Assembly (NCBI GenBank): GCA_022360955.1 | Contig: JAKSBV010000241.1 | Coordinates: 1-41,770 of the forward strand | DNA length: 41,770 nt | Direction of reading: 5' to 3' | Origin: Bacillota bacterium | GTDB taxonomy: Bacteria > Bacillota > Clostridia > SK-Y3 | Shown: piece by piece, positions 8,598 to 15,499 of the stretch | Layout: each line of letters starts with the position of its first letter | How positions within the stretch are numbered: position 1 is the stretch's first letter | The notes under the pieces: generated by a model | What the model was told of the DNA's origin: nothing | Database searches by the model: none | Seen by the model: the letters and a program-made list of their open reading frames with translations, nothing else | Translations under genes and position numbers: made by a program

Positions 8598-9338
8598 CTA
8601 ACCTCTTATATCTCCCTCAATGCTCACGACAACTTCTCTGTACGGTACGATGGTCTGGGACTGCAGCATAGCAGTTTTAACCGAACGGATGATGCCGCTG
8701 CAGCACGGTACTTCCATTCTGACAACGGTAATACTATTGATGTTGTTTCTTTTGAATATTTCCGTAAGCTTTTCGGCATAGTATTCGTTATCATCCAGTT
8801 TAGGACATCCGATGATGACCACATGATCCTTTATAAAATCTTTATGAAAATCACCGTAAGCGTAAGCCGTACAGTCGGCCGCTATGAGGATATTTGCGCC
8901 CTCAAGGTAATCTGCTGCCGGATTGATAAGGTTAAGCTGTACCGGCCACTGTCTCAATTGGGAAGGTCTGCTGCCTTCCGCCGTCACAGGCCTTTCTGTC
9001 TGCGCCTGCTCTTCCGCCTTCTCTTGCCGGACGATTTTTTTTGCCATTGTCCCGGGACATCCACAGGGCATGGGCTCAGACTTATTTTCCTTCTGTATTT
9101 TAAGTTCATCAACGGCTTCCTGGCTGTATTCTTCTGCTTCCCTCTCAATGATTTCAATGGCTCCCGTAGGACACGCCGGCAAGCAGTCTCCCAAACCATC
9201 ACAATATTTATCACTAATGAGCTCTGCTTTGCCATCTATCATTTGAATAGCTCCTTCGTGACAGGCACTGACACACAGACCGCAGCCATTACATAATTCT
9301 TTATGAATCTGAACAATCTTTCTTTTCATATCAAACAC
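8598..9338 (-). CDS. Dicluster ferredoxin-like protein of the hcp module
   Basis: A 246-aa soluble protein. The N-terminal 65 residues hold two Fe-S motifs (CNGCGLCVSACHEGA and CDGLGDCLPACPTGA, the second with a slightly altered spacing). A charged linker with PCGCPG and a C-terminal domain with further cysteines (AADCTAYAY, VIIGCPKLDD, VPCCSG) follow. Proteins with this layout are often found beside hcp in anaerobes and probably donate electrons to Hcp, although this is inference from neighbourhood. A separate ATG three codons in (MKRK) is possible, but the first has a GGAG-type Shine-Dalgarno. The promoter carries a palindrome at an activator position. Confidence 0.88.
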   Translation of the reverse strand: MFDMKRKIVQIHKELCNGCGLCVSACHEGAIQMIDGKAELISDKYCDGLGDCLPACPTGAIEIIEREAEEYSQEAVDELKIQKENKSEPMPCGCPGTMAKKIVRQEKAEEQAQTERPVTAEGSRPSQLRQWPVQLNLINPAADYLEGANILIAADCTAYAYGDFHKDFIKDHVVIIGCPKLDDNEYYAEKLTEIFKRNNINSITVVRMEVPCCSGIIRSVKTAMLQSQTIVPYREVVVSIEGDIRG

Positions 9339-9403
9339 TCCTCTCTACATCTCCAAATCTTTTAACGGGATGCATTTTTAATTCCTCTCTTGCTTCTGAA
9401 TAC

Positions 9404-9445
9404 ATTATACTAAGATTAACTATAAAAGTACGTAACCTATGTTAC
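9404..9445 (-). promoter_or_regulatory. Promoter with Crp/Fnr-type palindrome centred near -41.5
   Basis: A TATAAT -10 (9409-9404, minus strand) has no recognisable -35. Instead the palindrome GTAACCTATGTTAC (9432-9445, arms GTAAC/GTTAC) is centred at 9438.5, about 41.5 bp from a start predicted 7 bp beyond the -10. This is the standard class II activator position of Crp/Fnr-family proteins, and such a regulator is encoded divergently next door. The palindrome and distances are seen; the pairing with the regulator is inferred. Confidence 0.6.
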
Positions 9446-9486
9446 CGGCAAAAAAATCTATGTTTTTTTATCATGCCGCAAGGAAT

Positions 9487-9560
9487 CCATCCTCAGCTTT
9501 CAGCTCTCAACTACTTTTAGTGGTTGGAATCATTTTCTTCTACCCAAATTTATACACCCG
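9487..9560. repeat. Decayed R1-like fragment
   Basis: Contains CCTCAGCTTTCAGCTCTCAACTA-like text (broken into shorter matching blocks) followed by TTGGAATCATTTTCTTC and CAAATTTAT; the latter blocks recur on the minus strand near 41,640-41,670. It lies between the divergent ferredoxin-like and Crp/Fnr genes (355-bp gap), which otherwise holds only the promoters. Confidence 0.4.
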
Positions 9561-9693
9561 CATATGCACAGCACCTTGCATTATTAAGCATCTTGTACTA
9601 TTATTGAAACAACAGCATGTAAGGAACACTGCACTGTAAAAGATTTTTATGCGTATAGGCTTTCCCTTACAATCTTGGTACCGGGAGGTTAAT

Positions 9694-10368
9694 ATGAATC
9701 CTTTAGTAAAACCGTTAAGTCACTGCCTTTTATTTAAAAACGTTGAAGAAAAATGCATATTAAAAGTGCTGCATTCTCTAAGATACAACCTTTGTGCATA
9801 TCCCAAAGACAGCACCGTCGCCATTGAGGAAGATGATTGCTATCAGCTGGGGATTTTGCTGGAAGGCCTGTTAACCATACAAACGATTTATCCTTCCGGC
9901 AAAGTATTGACCTTGACCCAGATACACCCTTCGGATATTTTCGGTGAGGTTGTACTCTTTTCACAAGTACACAAATATCCTGCAACGATCACTGCACGCC
10001 AAAAATCAAAAGTACTTTTTATAGAAAAAAAAGCATTTATCGATCTTTTGAGTGAACATCCCTGCATCATGGAAAATTTTATATCCTCCCTCTCTCATAA
10101 GCTTTTAATGTTGAACCGAAAAGTAAAGACCCTTTCCCTTGAAACAATACGTCAAAAAATATGCAGCTTTTTATTAAGCGAATATAAGAAAAAAAACACG
10201 CCTGCCCTTCAACTGGCCCTATCCAGAAAGGATATGGCGGAGTATATAGGCGTCCCGCGCCCTTCCTTATCGAGAGAACTCATCAAAATGAAGGATGAAG
10301 GCATCATTGATTTTAAAAAAAATGTTTTTGCCATTAAGGATCTTGAGCGCTTGGAAAGAGAAATTTGA
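9694..10368 (+). CDS. Crp/Fnr-family transcription regulator (HcpR-like)
   Basis: A 224-aa regulator with an N-terminal cyclic-nucleotide-binding-type beta-barrel (GEVVLFSQVHKYPATITARQ is the recognisable part, lacking the cAMP-binding Arg-Ser pair) and a C-terminal Crp-type winged helix (SRKDMAEYIGVPRPSLSREL, then DEGIIDF). There is no Fnr-like N-terminal Cys cluster, although several cysteines are present. The start at 9694 (MNPLVKP) is chosen over an upstream ATG at 9649 because a GGGAGG Shine-Dalgarno lies 7 bp before it. Position beside hcp, and the palindrome in the shared promoter region, suggest it senses NO or a related stress and activates the hcp module. Confidence 0.9.
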   Translation: MNPLVKPLSHCLLFKNVEEKCILKVLHSLRYNLCAYPKDSTVAIEEDDCYQLGILLEGLLTIQTIYPSGKVLTLTQIHPSDIFGEVVLFSQVHKYPATITARQKSKVLFIEKKAFIDLLSEHPCIMENFISSLSHKLLMLNRKVKTLSLETIRQKICSFLLSEYKKKNTPALQLALSRKDMAEYIGVPRPSLSRELIKMKDEGIIDFKKNVFAIKDLERLEREI

Positions 10369-10418
10369 TAGGAAGCGTACAAAAAAGTCCGTCCCCGATG
10401 TCCATCAAAATTATAGTA

Positions 10419-10445
10419 ACCATTTCATATTCGAATTAATATATT
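10419..10445 (+). promoter_or_regulatory. Sigma-K-like promoter
   Basis: ACC (10419-10421), 16-bp spacer, AATATATT (10438-10445). This matches the AC-N16-CATAnnnT sigma-K layout except for A in place of the first C of the -10. It lies 33 bp upstream of the small CDS start. Confidence 0.4.
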
Positions 10446-10477
10446 ATAGTAGTACTTAAAAAGGAAGAGGTGATTTG

Positions 10478-10744
10478 GTGGGCAGCGAATTCAACAAAAA
10501 GATATCAGATATGCTGAACAGGGTGAGTAAAGAAGAAATCAGTCAAAAATTAAATAGCGTGAATAAACAGGAGCTAATACAACAACTCAACGAAATGGAT
10601 TTATCACAATTGTCACAGCTAAATGTAGATAAAAATGACGTGCAGCAAAAAATTAATAGTGTGGACCCGGAAAAATTAGCAGAATTGTTTAGTAAACATG
10701 GCGATGAAATCTTAAAAAATATGCAAGACATGTTTAAGTCATAA
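10478..10744 (+). CDS. Small uncharacterised helical protein
   Basis: An 88-aa acidic, probably all-helical soluble protein with many repeated QLN/KLN/KIN patterns (LNSVNKQEL, LNEMDLSQL, INSVDPEKL) suggesting two or three copies of a short helical unit of about 20 residues. No family recognised. The GTG at 10478 is preferred over TTG at 10475 because the GGAAGAGGTGA Shine-Dalgarno is then spaced normally. The upstream sigma-K-like promoter would place it among late sporulation genes, which is inference only. Confidence 0.75.
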   Translation: MGSEFNKKISDMLNRVSKEEISQKLNSVNKQELIQQLNEMDLSQLSQLNVDKNDVQQKINSVDPEKLAELFSKHGDEILKNMQDMFKS

Positions 10745-10791
10745 TGAATAAAATTTTTAAAAGCAATTTTGGACAGCTTCTCAATACATAG

Positions 10792-10824
10792 GCAATGAGA
10801 CGCTGTTAAACAGTGCCTTATTGC
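10792..10824 (+). terminator. Imperfect hairpin after the small helical-protein gene
   Basis: GCAATGAG pairs with CTTATTGC and an inner CGCTG with CAGTG around a short loop. No strong U-tract follows directly; it lies 48 bp after the stop and just before the bidirectional terminator. Confidence 0.4.
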
Positions 10825-10833
10825 TTCTGTATT

Positions 10834-10868
10834 AAAAAAAATAAGCCGCTTGACAAGCGGCCTATTTT
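10834..10868. terminator. Bidirectional intrinsic terminator
   Basis: A perfect GCCGCTT/AAGCGGC stem (10845-10861) flanked by an A-run on the left and a T-run on the right, located between the convergent 88-aa and 276-aa genes. It can act in both directions. Confidence 0.85.
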
Positions 10869-10879
10869 TATGGAATTTT

Positions 10880-11710
10880 CTAATCGTTACAACCTCTGAA
10901 TGCATCTTCCGCCCCTTCAAATTCAAATTTCTGGGGTGGGAAGAATTCATCGACCGGGAAGTTGATTCTTTCAAAGAGCTCACAGGGATCATCTTCCGTA
11001 GCTGCAATGCATTCTTTGTCGGGCACACAGAAATCAAAGGCCGGAATCAATAATTGGACGTTTCTCTCAAGCTTAATAATGCTAAATAAGCCGAGGGAAA
11101 CGAATACCCTCTTTCTTTCCCCGCCAAGGACCAGGTCATCGTCAAAACAATTGCATACGCTGCTCGGTATTGCGGCCAAATCCAGGTCATCATCGCAACA
11201 GCAGTCTTTCACGTCGGCTATTTTTGCTGCCAGACAAATCGGGTCAACCACTTCTACTTTCGCTTTCGGCAAGTTGGTCTTTTTCCAAAGCTGTGGATCA
11301 AACTCATGTTCTTCGAATTTAGATCTGAATATTTTTGCCTTTCCTTGGGAACCGAAAAGTATAACCGTTTTATCAAATGAAGCAAGTCCTTCTACTTTTT
11401 TAGGTCTTCCGACTCTTGTAAATGCATCAAGGGTAATTTTAAAGAAGTATTTTACCGATACGGTGAAAAATCCCTTATTAAACGGAACCGGTTCTACATC
11501 AATAAAAACCCATATAATTTCGGATTTTCTGCATTTTACGTTAATGGATTTGTCAATATCATCCTGTCCGTCTTTCGTTAGGAATACTCTGACATCTTCC
11601 AAGCAGTCTTTTTCTTTACATGAATCATAAATTTTATCGGTTTGTATACATACGGCTTCTTTAAATCTCGGCGAACCCGAAATTGGCCCCGGTCTGAGTC
11701 TATCGCTCAT
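10880..11710 (-). CDS. Cys-rich conserved protein of spore-formers (function unknown)
   Basis: A 276-aa protein without signal peptide or membrane segments. It has about 19 Cys, several grouped (SCKEKDC, KDCCCDDD, VCNCFDDD) and an acidic C-terminus. The opening KEAVCIQTDKIYDSCKEKDC is a pattern I associate with uncharacterised Clostridia proteins that may relate to SPOCS/DUF3794-type coat proteins; this is memory, not a search. The ATG has a GGAGGTT Shine-Dalgarno. The promoter looks sigma-K dependent and is divergent from that of the Met-rich gene, so a mother-cell role, for instance in the spore coat, is the best guess. Confidence 0.8.
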   Translation of the reverse strand: MSDRLRPGPISGSPRFKEAVCIQTDKIYDSCKEKDCLEDVRVFLTKDGQDDIDKSINVKCRKSEIIWVFIDVEPVPFNKGFFTVSVKYFFKITLDAFTRVGRPKKVEGLASFDKTVILFGSQGKAKIFRSKFEEHEFDPQLWKKTNLPKAKVEVVDPICLAAKIADVKDCCCDDDLDLAAIPSSVCNCFDDDLVLGGERKRVFVSLGLFSIIKLERNVQLLIPAFDFCVPDKECIAATEDDPCELFERINFPVDEFFPPQKFEFEGAEDAFRGCND

Positions 11711-11771
11711 AATATAACCTCCTTTTGAACTTTTTTAAATTATCTATATGGATTTAGATAACTCCATTAAC

Positions 11772-11798
11772 ATAATATGCTTTCACTACTTTATATGT
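11772..11798 (-). promoter_or_regulatory. Sigma-K-like promoter of the Cys-rich gene
   Basis: Minus strand: ACA (11798-11796), 16-bp spacer, CATATTAT (11779-11772). It matches AC-N16-CATAnnnT fully in the -10 and in the AC of the -35. The same -10 octamer occurs in the promoter at 20,743. Confidence 0.6.
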
Positions 11799-11865
11799 TA
11801 CTCCATCTGTCTTGAAGTTATGAAAAATAAAATTCATGTAAAAGTTTATCACGAAATATATAGTA

Positions 11866-11893
11866 ACCATTAACATAATCCGTACATATAATA
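11866..11893 (+). promoter_or_regulatory. Sigma-K-like promoter of the Met-rich gene
   Basis: ACC (11866-11868), 16-bp spacer, CATATAATA (11885-11893). This is a complete match to the sigma-K consensus layout. The leader to the start at 12,052 would be about 150 nt and contains one arm of an R2 repeat. Confidence 0.6.
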
Positions 11894-11930
11894 TTATTAA
11901 AGTAACCCCCGCTGCTAGAATTGCACGATC

Positions 11931-11965
11931 GATATCCCACTTTAAAATTGCATTTATATTTAGAC
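11931..11965 (+). repeat. R2 palindromic repeat, single arm
   Basis: GATATCCCACTTTAAAAT followed by TGCATTTATATTTAG. This is one arm of the R2 palindrome seen complete at 20,630-20,724. It lies in the leader of the Met-rich gene. Confidence 0.6.
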
Positions 11966-12051
11966 CAACAATATAGCATACAGATACATCTTGGGTAAAA
12001 AGAATGCTCTTTCGAATAATGCACCAAATTGATCTGTGGAGGTGAAAATCA

Positions 12052-12369
12052 GTGGAAAAGGATTATCGATGTCCTGACTATAGTATGCATTCGATGTACT
12101 CAATGCAGTCCATGCAGTCTATGCATTCGATGCAATCCATGTCGAGCATGCATTCCATGCACTCAATGCCAAGCATGTGCTCAATGAATGCCATGGCTGC
12201 GATGAATGCGATGAATGCCATGGCCGCTATGTATGCAATGAATGCAATGAACGCCATGTATGCAATGAATGCCATGTGCTCATGCTCAATGCAGTCGATG
12301 CAATCGATGACGTCTATGCAGGCTATGGAACCTACTACAGGGATGTACGCTATGGTTCCTATGGCATAG
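12052..12369 (+). CDS. Met-rich tripeptide-repeat protein (possible YcaO substrate / spore-coat peptide)
   Basis: A 105-aa protein with 31 Met. After a short non-repetitive head (MEKDYRCPDYS) it is built almost entirely of Met-X-Ser units (about 11), then Met-X-Ala units (about 10), a break reading MCSCS, three more MXS units and a tail MEPTTG-MYA-MVPMA. X is mostly Gln, His, Asn, Tyr or Ala. There are four Cys and four His. The GTG start is fixed by a GGAGGTGA Shine-Dalgarno 7 bp upstream. No signal peptide or membrane segment is present. MxxM and MxxH spacing recalls Cu(I)/Ag(I)-binding peptides, and regularly spaced Ser/Cys recalls substrates of YcaO enzymes; a YcaO gene is convergent 46 bp away. 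A sigma-K-like promoter points to late sporulation. No known family recognised. Confidence 0.85.
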   Translation: MEKDYRCPDYSMHSMYSMQSMQSMHSMQSMSSMHSMHSMPSMCSMNAMAAMNAMNAMAAMYAMNAMNAMYAMNAMCSCSMQSMQSMTSMQAMEPTTGMYAMVPMA

Positions 12370-12374
12370 GATAT

Positions 12375-12412
12375 AAAAGTGCCGTGGAGAGATGCTCCCG
12401 CGGCACTTTTTT
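12375..12412. terminator. Shared bidirectional terminator of the Met-rich gene and ycaO
   Basis: AAAAGTGCCG pairs with CGGCACTTTT, with an inner GGAG/CTCC helix. A-run and T-run flank the stem, so it serves both convergent genes; it lies within the 46-bp gap. Confidence 0.85.
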
Positions 12413-12415
12413 CAG

Positions 12416-14254
12416 TCACGACAGACTCAATAAGTTTTTGAGATGATTCTGGTCTATTGTACAGGCAGCATATTGATCCTTCAATGCTTTATAAATTTTT
12501 TCCACGCCTTCATATAAACAATTGGCTTTCAGCTTGCAGCTCCCGCAATTCCAGCAGCTCAATTGTCCATAACGATTAAGTACTTGTTCCGGATTCCCCA
12601 AATCCGTCATCACCGCATGAATGATTTCTATCGGATAGAAAGTACTCAAAAAAGCGATTGCAGCTTGTTCATCCTTATAATCTATACGTGCTCCTATATA
12701 ATCCCTGACACATTTGTAGTAGATTTTCTCCATCCGGTTGCAAGGATTGGCCTGATACTGCCGAATGTATCTATTAAATGCATCATACGCCTCTGCAAAA
12801 TTGCCCTTTGTATAATGTACGGCCCCTATGAACAAATCTATTTTCACGTAATACCACGGAAACATATTTTTTGTCGGAAGATTCAGCATCTGTACGATGG
12901 AAGCCTGGCTGTTGTAACGGGTATGATTGAAAAAACGGATCAGTTCCTCCGTTTGTTCATCGGACCCGGGGTCAAAATTTCTGATAGACCTTTTTGCGTT
13001 GTTATAAGCAGCATATTCTTCTATCTCCTTGATATCGTCCAATGCGTTTACTTCACTTAACCCGGGAACAATAATGTGAAAACTCGGAAATCCAAGAAAC
13101 GATACGTCTCGTATAAAAATATCATACCCTTTGCTCTCTACCAGACCGATGAGATAAGCCGCCATTTCTCTGTTGCTTAACTGCCGGACATCCTCAAATG
13201 CTTTATAGTCATAGCTAAACTTTTGACCAAAAAGTTCTGTCGGATAATACCCGGAACCGTTGACCAATATCCCCATTAAATTACCGGCGTCATCCTCAAC
13301 ACCGCTTTTGTAAGAAAATTCTTTCGTCCCCATCATACTATTGACATTTTGTCCTTGTAAAAGCTCGGTAAGGGTTCTTTCTACAGCGATTTCAAAGATC
13401 GGATGTGCACCGAATTTAATAAAGTACGTTTGATCCGCCTTGTTAATAAAAATAACACCAATGACGGGATAACCTTGATTGAGAGAACAATCTTTGACGA
13501 TTACATCATAATTCCCGCTTGATTTTATTTTCGTTATCATTTCAGCAATCCTAGGATATGTTTTGAAATGATCGTTGGGAATCGTCGGCGGTGTCACTTT
13601 TTCATTTAAGATTTTTTTATTCACATGCCGCTCCAGCACTTCGGATAGTCCCTGTACCAATGCTTCTTCCTGCGTATTTCCTGCGCACATGCCGTTGGAC
13701 ATGTACATTTTCGATATCATTTTAATAGGTATATAGGACAACCGATGGGTTTTCACATTCAAATAGGGCAAAGCGATAAAGTCTGAAGGCGTCTTCTCAT
13801 AAGAAACCCCTTGCCATTTTTGTAAAAGTTCTTTTTTATCAATGCTCGGGTCAAGTCGGGCCGTTTGCTTCTGCATCCAATCTTCTTTACTGTTGAGGAC
13901 CTCTGCCATACTTAGGTGTTTTTCGTCCGGCGCATAGTAAAACCCTTTATATTGTAATGCTTCCTCGCTCAAGTCCGTATTGAGTCTAAAGGGCGCCTGA
14001 TTCTGCAGCCTTTCCATCATTTCTCCGTAGGCACTGGCCAATGCGTACTCATAACTGGTGCCCTTACCGTTCGTCGTCAGATTCGTATCACCAATCTTTA
14101 AGCTTACCGAATAGAAGCCGTCCGCCGAATGGTTCCAACATGTTTCTACTGCTAAAATACCTAGGTCATTTAGTATATTTCTTATTTTTCGGACAGTATG
14201 CAGCGGCAGCTCATCTTTATATTTTCTTGTACATAATATATTTATTTCTACCAC
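12416..14254 (-). CDS. YcaO-domain protein with C-terminal TPR-like region
   Basis: A 612-aa YcaO-superfamily enzyme; family members use ATP to activate peptide-backbone amides (azoline, amidine or thioamide formation), while E. coli YcaO assists RimO. Hallmarks visible: GKG at 63-65 with E78-x2-ER (81-82), AGNTQEEA...EVLERH (about 188-209), and GAHPIFEIAVERTLTELLQGQ-like ATP/Mg block (about 280-300). The last 150 residues look helical/TPR-like, as in E. coli YcaO, then a Cys cluster CWNCGSCKLKANC (about 566-579) that could bind a metal. The Pro-rich C-terminus of azoline-forming cyclodehydratases is absent. The GTG start has a weak Shine-Dalgarno. It follows the YlbF-like gene by 63 bp on the same strand and has no E1-like or TfuA partner in the window. 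Confidence 0.92.
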   Translation of the reverse strand: MVEINILCTRKYKDELPLHTVRKIRNILNDLGILAVETCWNHSADGFYSVSLKIGDTNLTTNGKGTSYEYALASAYGEMMERLQNQAPFRLNTDLSEEALQYKGFYYAPDEKHLSMAEVLNSKEDWMQKQTARLDPSIDKKELLQKWQGVSYEKTPSDFIALPYLNVKTHRLSYIPIKMISKMYMSNGMCAGNTQEEALVQGLSEVLERHVNKKILNEKVTPPTIPNDHFKTYPRIAEMITKIKSSGNYDVIVKDCSLNQGYPVIGVIFINKADQTYFIKFGAHPIFEIAVERTLTELLQGQNVNSMMGTKEFSYKSGVEDDAGNLMGILVNGSGYYPTELFGQKFSYDYKAFEDVRQLSNREMAAYLIGLVESKGYDIFIRDVSFLGFPSFHIIVPGLSEVNALDDIKEIEEYAAYNNAKRSIRNFDPGSDEQTEELIRFFNHTRYNSQASIVQMLNLPTKNMFPWYYVKIDLFIGAVHYTKGNFAEAYDAFNRYIRQYQANPCNRMEKIYYKCVRDYIGARIDYKDEQAAIAFLSTFYPIEIIHAVMTDLGNPEQVLNRYGQLSCWNCGSCKLKANCLYEGVEKIYKALKDQYAACTIDQNHLKNLLSLS

Positions 14255-14317
14255 CCCATCTTAAATATTTAGCTGATGGTTACAATCCAATACTTGCCTT
14301 GGATGACTAACCGTGAA

Positions 14318-14650
14318 CTATTTCAATTCCGCGTCTATTGATTCATTAATCATTTTATATGCTCTCGCCATCATATTGTTGAACTCTTTGCCCGCACTTA
14401 AAAACCTGGTAACTTCCGGAATTTTTGAAAGGCTTTGAAATTTTTTATTTAATTCGGCTACTTTGGCTTCTACCTCTCTTTGAGACTTATTGGACGTGAA
14501 TATCTCCGTCTGCCGTTTGACAAAGGTATCTACTTCGCGCTTCAATTCTCTATTCCTGTCAATATCGGCTTTGGCTCGCTTTAATTCTGCAAACTCTCTT
14601 GTCGCTTTAACACTGGCTGCCAATTCTCTTGCCTTTTCATATAAACCCAC
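14318..14650 (-). CDS. YlbF/YmcA-family protein, cotranscribed with ycaO
   Basis: A 110-aa helical protein (GLYEKARELAASVKATREF... to ...MARAYKMINESIDAELK) with the length and helical pattern of the YlbF/YmcA (com_ylbF) family; B. subtilis YlbF and YmcA join YaaT in a complex affecting RNase Y and development. Residues such as F-x-x-L-x-x-A early and a late F-x-x-M-M-A-x-x-Y fit the family. A GTG at 14,659 is part of the Shine-Dalgarno itself; the GTG at 14,650 sits 7 bp after AGAGGTG and is preferred. With YcaO 63 bp downstream on the same strand the two probably form an operon. What a YlbF-like protein does for a YcaO enzyme is unknown. Confidence 0.82.
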   Translation of the reverse strand: MGLYEKARELAASVKATREFAELKRAKADIDRNRELKREVDTFVKRQTEIFTSNKSQREVEAKVAELNKKFQSLSKIPEVTRFLSAGKEFNNMMARAYKMINESIDAELK

Positions 14651-14711
14651 TGTATTCACCTCTTAAAATTTTTTTTGATTTTCCTACGCAGCATACAGGT
14701 AAAACCGATAT

Positions 14712-14739
14712 TATTATATTCTCCACCGACGTAATGTGT
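14712..14739 (-). promoter_or_regulatory. Sigma-K-like promoter of the ylbF-ycaO operon (one mismatch)
   Basis: Minus strand: ACA (14739-14737), 16-bp spacer, AATATAATA (14720-14712). It differs from the Met-rich gene -10 (CATATAATA) only by the first base. Confidence 0.4.
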
Positions 14740-14849
14740 TACTTCCCGCATAAAGCGGCAGCACATATTTGCATTGAATATAGTTTGAAATCATTCAATT
14801 CTGGTTATAATAATCTCCGTATAAATTTTAAAGAAAGGAGGGATCAAGA

Positions 14850-15044
14850 ATGCCGGAAATTAATGCGAAGGAAATTGCTCAAAAATTAAACATTACTGTT
14901 GAACAAGTTAACAACAGCGATGCCATTAAAAGCACCTATTATGAAATCAAAAACAATCCTTCCTTAACAGAAGAAGATAAAGAAGAGGCCTATCAAGAAA
15001 TGGCAAGCATCTGTAGAGGAATGATACAAGGGAATCCATCATAG
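14850..15044 (+). CDS. Small acidic protein, function unknown
   Basis: A 64-aa protein, divergent from the ylbF-like gene, with a strong AAAGGAGGG Shine-Dalgarno 9 bp before the ATG and its own terminator. It begins with a possible helix-turn-helix-like stretch (AKEIAQKLNITVEQVNNS) and continues with acidic helices (TEEDKEEAYQEM). Too short to assign; it does not look like a complete DNA-binding protein. A TTGAAA-N15-TATAAT pair lies 40-70 bp upstream with poor spacing. Confidence 0.75.
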   Translation: MPEINAKEIAQKLNITVEQVNNSDAIKSTYYEIKNNPSLTEEDKEEAYQEMASICRGMIQGNPS

Positions 15045-15122
15045 GAAAAATGTTTACATGCTTTTGGTCCATGCATCAGCTCCTTTTGTCATGGGTCCGA
15101 CGTCTGTACATCGATTCACAGG

Positions 15123-15160
15123 AATCCTACTCCACAGAAGACCGAGTAGGATTTTTTTTT
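15123..15160 (+). terminator. Strong intrinsic terminator
   Basis: AATCCTACTC pairs perfectly with GAGTAGGATT and is followed by nine T residues; it ends transcription of the small acidic-protein gene. Confidence 0.92.
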
Positions 15161-15499
15161 GGCCTCATTTTACCGCCGGCACCTTGCCATACTTCCCTGT
15201 CAATTAGTACTCAAGTCTCAAAATCATATTAAAAACTTTTCTTTACCCACTACTGTGGTGTATAATGTATTTGGACTTGCAGGTACACGGCAGAAACTAA
15301 AGAAAGGAACGGTACAAGTTGCATGGGTGTCCGTTTTTAAAGTTTTCGTTCCGCAACCAAGCACTTGACACGAACGTAAGTTTGGTGTATTGTGAAAGAT
15401 ATCATTTTAATCAACGCACAATTGAAAAGCATCCAGCCCGGCGTTAGATCCGTTGAGGGCTGTCAACCATACATTTTACATAAAGGGTGGGATCTGAAA
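15161..15499 (+). promoter_or_regulatory. Promoter and structured leader of the topoisomerase genes
   Basis: A promoter TTGACA (15365-15370), N17, TATTGT (15388-15393) ends on the apparent GTG at 15,392, so translation must start further on. A second TATAAT lies at about 15,260 without a clear -35. Between them several arms could pair and interlace: GGAACG near 15,305 with CGTTCC near 15,347, and GTTGC near 15,318 with GCAAC near 15,353, which would make a pseudoknot. No riboswitch family recognised. No other gene seen in this 450-bp gap. Confidence 0.4.

Noticed and set aside
8505-9296. A 263-codon plus-strand frame opposite the ferredoxin-like gene
   Set aside because: It is antisense to a clear Fe-S protein with conserved Cys motifs, has no Shine-Dalgarno, and its translation has no domain-like pattern.
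10962-11630. A 222-codon plus-strand frame opposite the Cys-rich gene
   Set aside because: Shadow of the minus-strand gene, which has a good Shine-Dalgarno and promoter; the plus product is Ser-rich and featureless.
12078-12446. Open frames on the minus strand and in another plus frame across the Met-rich gene (Ile/Ala/Phe-rich and Cys/Glu-rich products)
   Set aside because: The 9-bp periodic DNA leaves several frames open by chance; only the GTG frame at 12,052 has a Shine-Dalgarno and ends just before the terminator.
15159-15368. A 69-codon frame in the topoisomerase leader
   Set aside because: It begins in the terminator T-run, lacks a Shine-Dalgarno, and the region looks like structured leader DNA.
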